Assembly (NCBI GenBank): GCA_036785325.1
Contig: JAXIVH010000038.1
Coordinates: 575,501-639,500, forward strand
DNA: 64,000 bases
From: Urophycis tenuis
Lineage: Eukaryota; Chordata; Actinopteri; Gadiformes; Phycidae
Direction of reading: 5' to 3'
The notes below the pieces were generated by a model, which searched no databases, was not told the origin of the DNA, and saw nothing but the letters and a program-made list of their open reading frames with translations. A program made the translations under genes and the position numbers. Positions 63,085 to 64,000 of the stretch are shown one piece after another (within the stretch, counting starts at the first letter, position 1; each line of letters begins with the position of its first letter).

Positions 63085-63782
63085 AATCACTTACTTGGAA
63101 CGGCATGATCCCACATCGCTGTGAAGGGACGGCGTTAACCAGGTGGGCGTGCAACCCCTCGAGAGAGTTGCTGCCTCACCGGCACTTGTACTTGTTCAGC
63201 CGGATGCAGTTCTTCACAACCACCTTCACAGAGACATACAGCTGTATGCCAGGGGGGTCATGTAACACACAACCTATTGCAAGGTCCTCATTTATGCTGG
63301 TGTCATTTTGAAATGTTACCATATACAAGTTTGAATGGTTTTGACACACGATGACTGCAGAGACAGCTGCAGGATGGCCCACGAAGCAGGACGGAGGGGG
63401 CCTGTGGCTGTGCGGGGAGGACCAGCGGTATGGGTGCTGCCGACACAGGGGGCGGGCGGGCCACAGGCTGACGCAGCAGGAGGCCTCGGCTGGAGGCGGG
63501 TGGGCGCAGGAGGCTTCGGCCGGGTGGAGGACGACAACGCAGTGGGCTGAACGGGCCGGTTGGTGGGAGTCACAGGCTCTGGCTCATCAACAAATAACCT
63601 GGAAATATAAAATACACACGTGATCAGTATTGATATTGATATCTTTTATAAGAACACTGTTCATACCGTTTACACTTTTTATACAACTGTTTATACAATG
63701 TCCATACTGTTTATTTATTAATGTTTATCACTGAAAAATAAAGGTGACTTGGGATGACTTGTGTGCTATTTTCTTTCCACAG
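62798..63782 (+). repeat. long-unit block, copy 16
   Basis: TA/CG/TG tract at 62983-63080 (98 bp), the same length as in copy 15, from which it is exactly 2897 bp away. Confidence 0.95.
63095..63598 (-). pseudogene. fossil exon, copy 16
   Basis: Variable sites C, A, A, C, plus gggacgg shared with copy 2 but not with its sister copy 15. Confidence 0.5.
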
Positions 63783-64000
63783 CCAACAGAACACACATGA
63801 ATCAGCTTATTATTTCGACGACCCATGGGCAAATATAGTCATGCCATACGTCGTTGGAAAGCTTAGATTTCCCCGTTTAAAATGAGCCCATCTCTGAGCA
63901 ATTTGGTTGCTCACAGACAAATCTGCGTGAGGTTGACTGAAGTCTACAAAGCAGCTAAAGACATACCTTCAACGTTTCAATTAACATCAATCTTTCCTTA
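63783..64000 (+). repeat. 214-bp satellite, continues past the window end
   Basis: 200-bp long-unit remainder and 18 bp of the next monomer. The array is cut by the window edge. Confidence 0.96.

Overview
The window is eukaryotic, non-genic repeat DNA, most likely subtelomeric or interstitial heterochromatin of a vertebrate. A teleost is my best guess. The evidence is vertebrate-type TTAGGG tracts, retrotransposon 3' tails of a kind I associate with fish LINEs, spliceosomal-type exon boundaries, and no intact gene. No bacterial-style operon, rRNA, tRNA or CRISPR array was seen.

Layout. (1) Positions 1-34680 and 48316-64000 are one satellite family in one orientation: a 214-bp monomer with a HindIII site (aagctt) in most copies. 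It is interrupted 16 times by a 967-1013 bp block that takes the place of 14 bp of a monomer. I call the monomer carrying the block a long unit. Spacing between blocks is an exact 214n+200 bp in 13 of the 14 measurable gaps; the exception is short by one base, matching a visible 1-bp deletion near 7233. (2) Each block holds, from left to right, an AT-rich stretch, a (TA)n(TG)n microsatellite of 80-126 bp, and a GC-rich 504-bp minus-strand segment bounded by good splice acceptor and donor signals. The last is read as a fossil exon, probably from a transposon-derived gene. (3) Positions 34681-35833 are an eroded satellite edge, a unique stretch with three ATTGG boxes 42-43 bp apart, and TTAGGG tracts. 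(4) Positions 35834-48315 are five tandem units (about 2.0, 2.76, 2.76, 2.1 and 2.78 kb) plus a 93-bp stump. Each has AT-rich module A, GC-rich module B and a degenerate TTAGGG array T; three also have module C. The stump joins the 214-bp satellite abruptly at 48315/48316.

How the parts relate. There is no gene system here; the interest is in how the DNA evolves. Single-base differences among the 16 fossil exons occur in all pairwise combinations, which indicates exchange between copies. Segments repeat with periods of 856, 1284, 2897 and 3341 bp, the marks of unequal crossing over. The long reading frames in the TTAGGG arrays follow from hexamer periodicity, but they are valine-arginine-like and leucine/glycine-like dipeptide frames of the kind reported for translated telomeric RNA.
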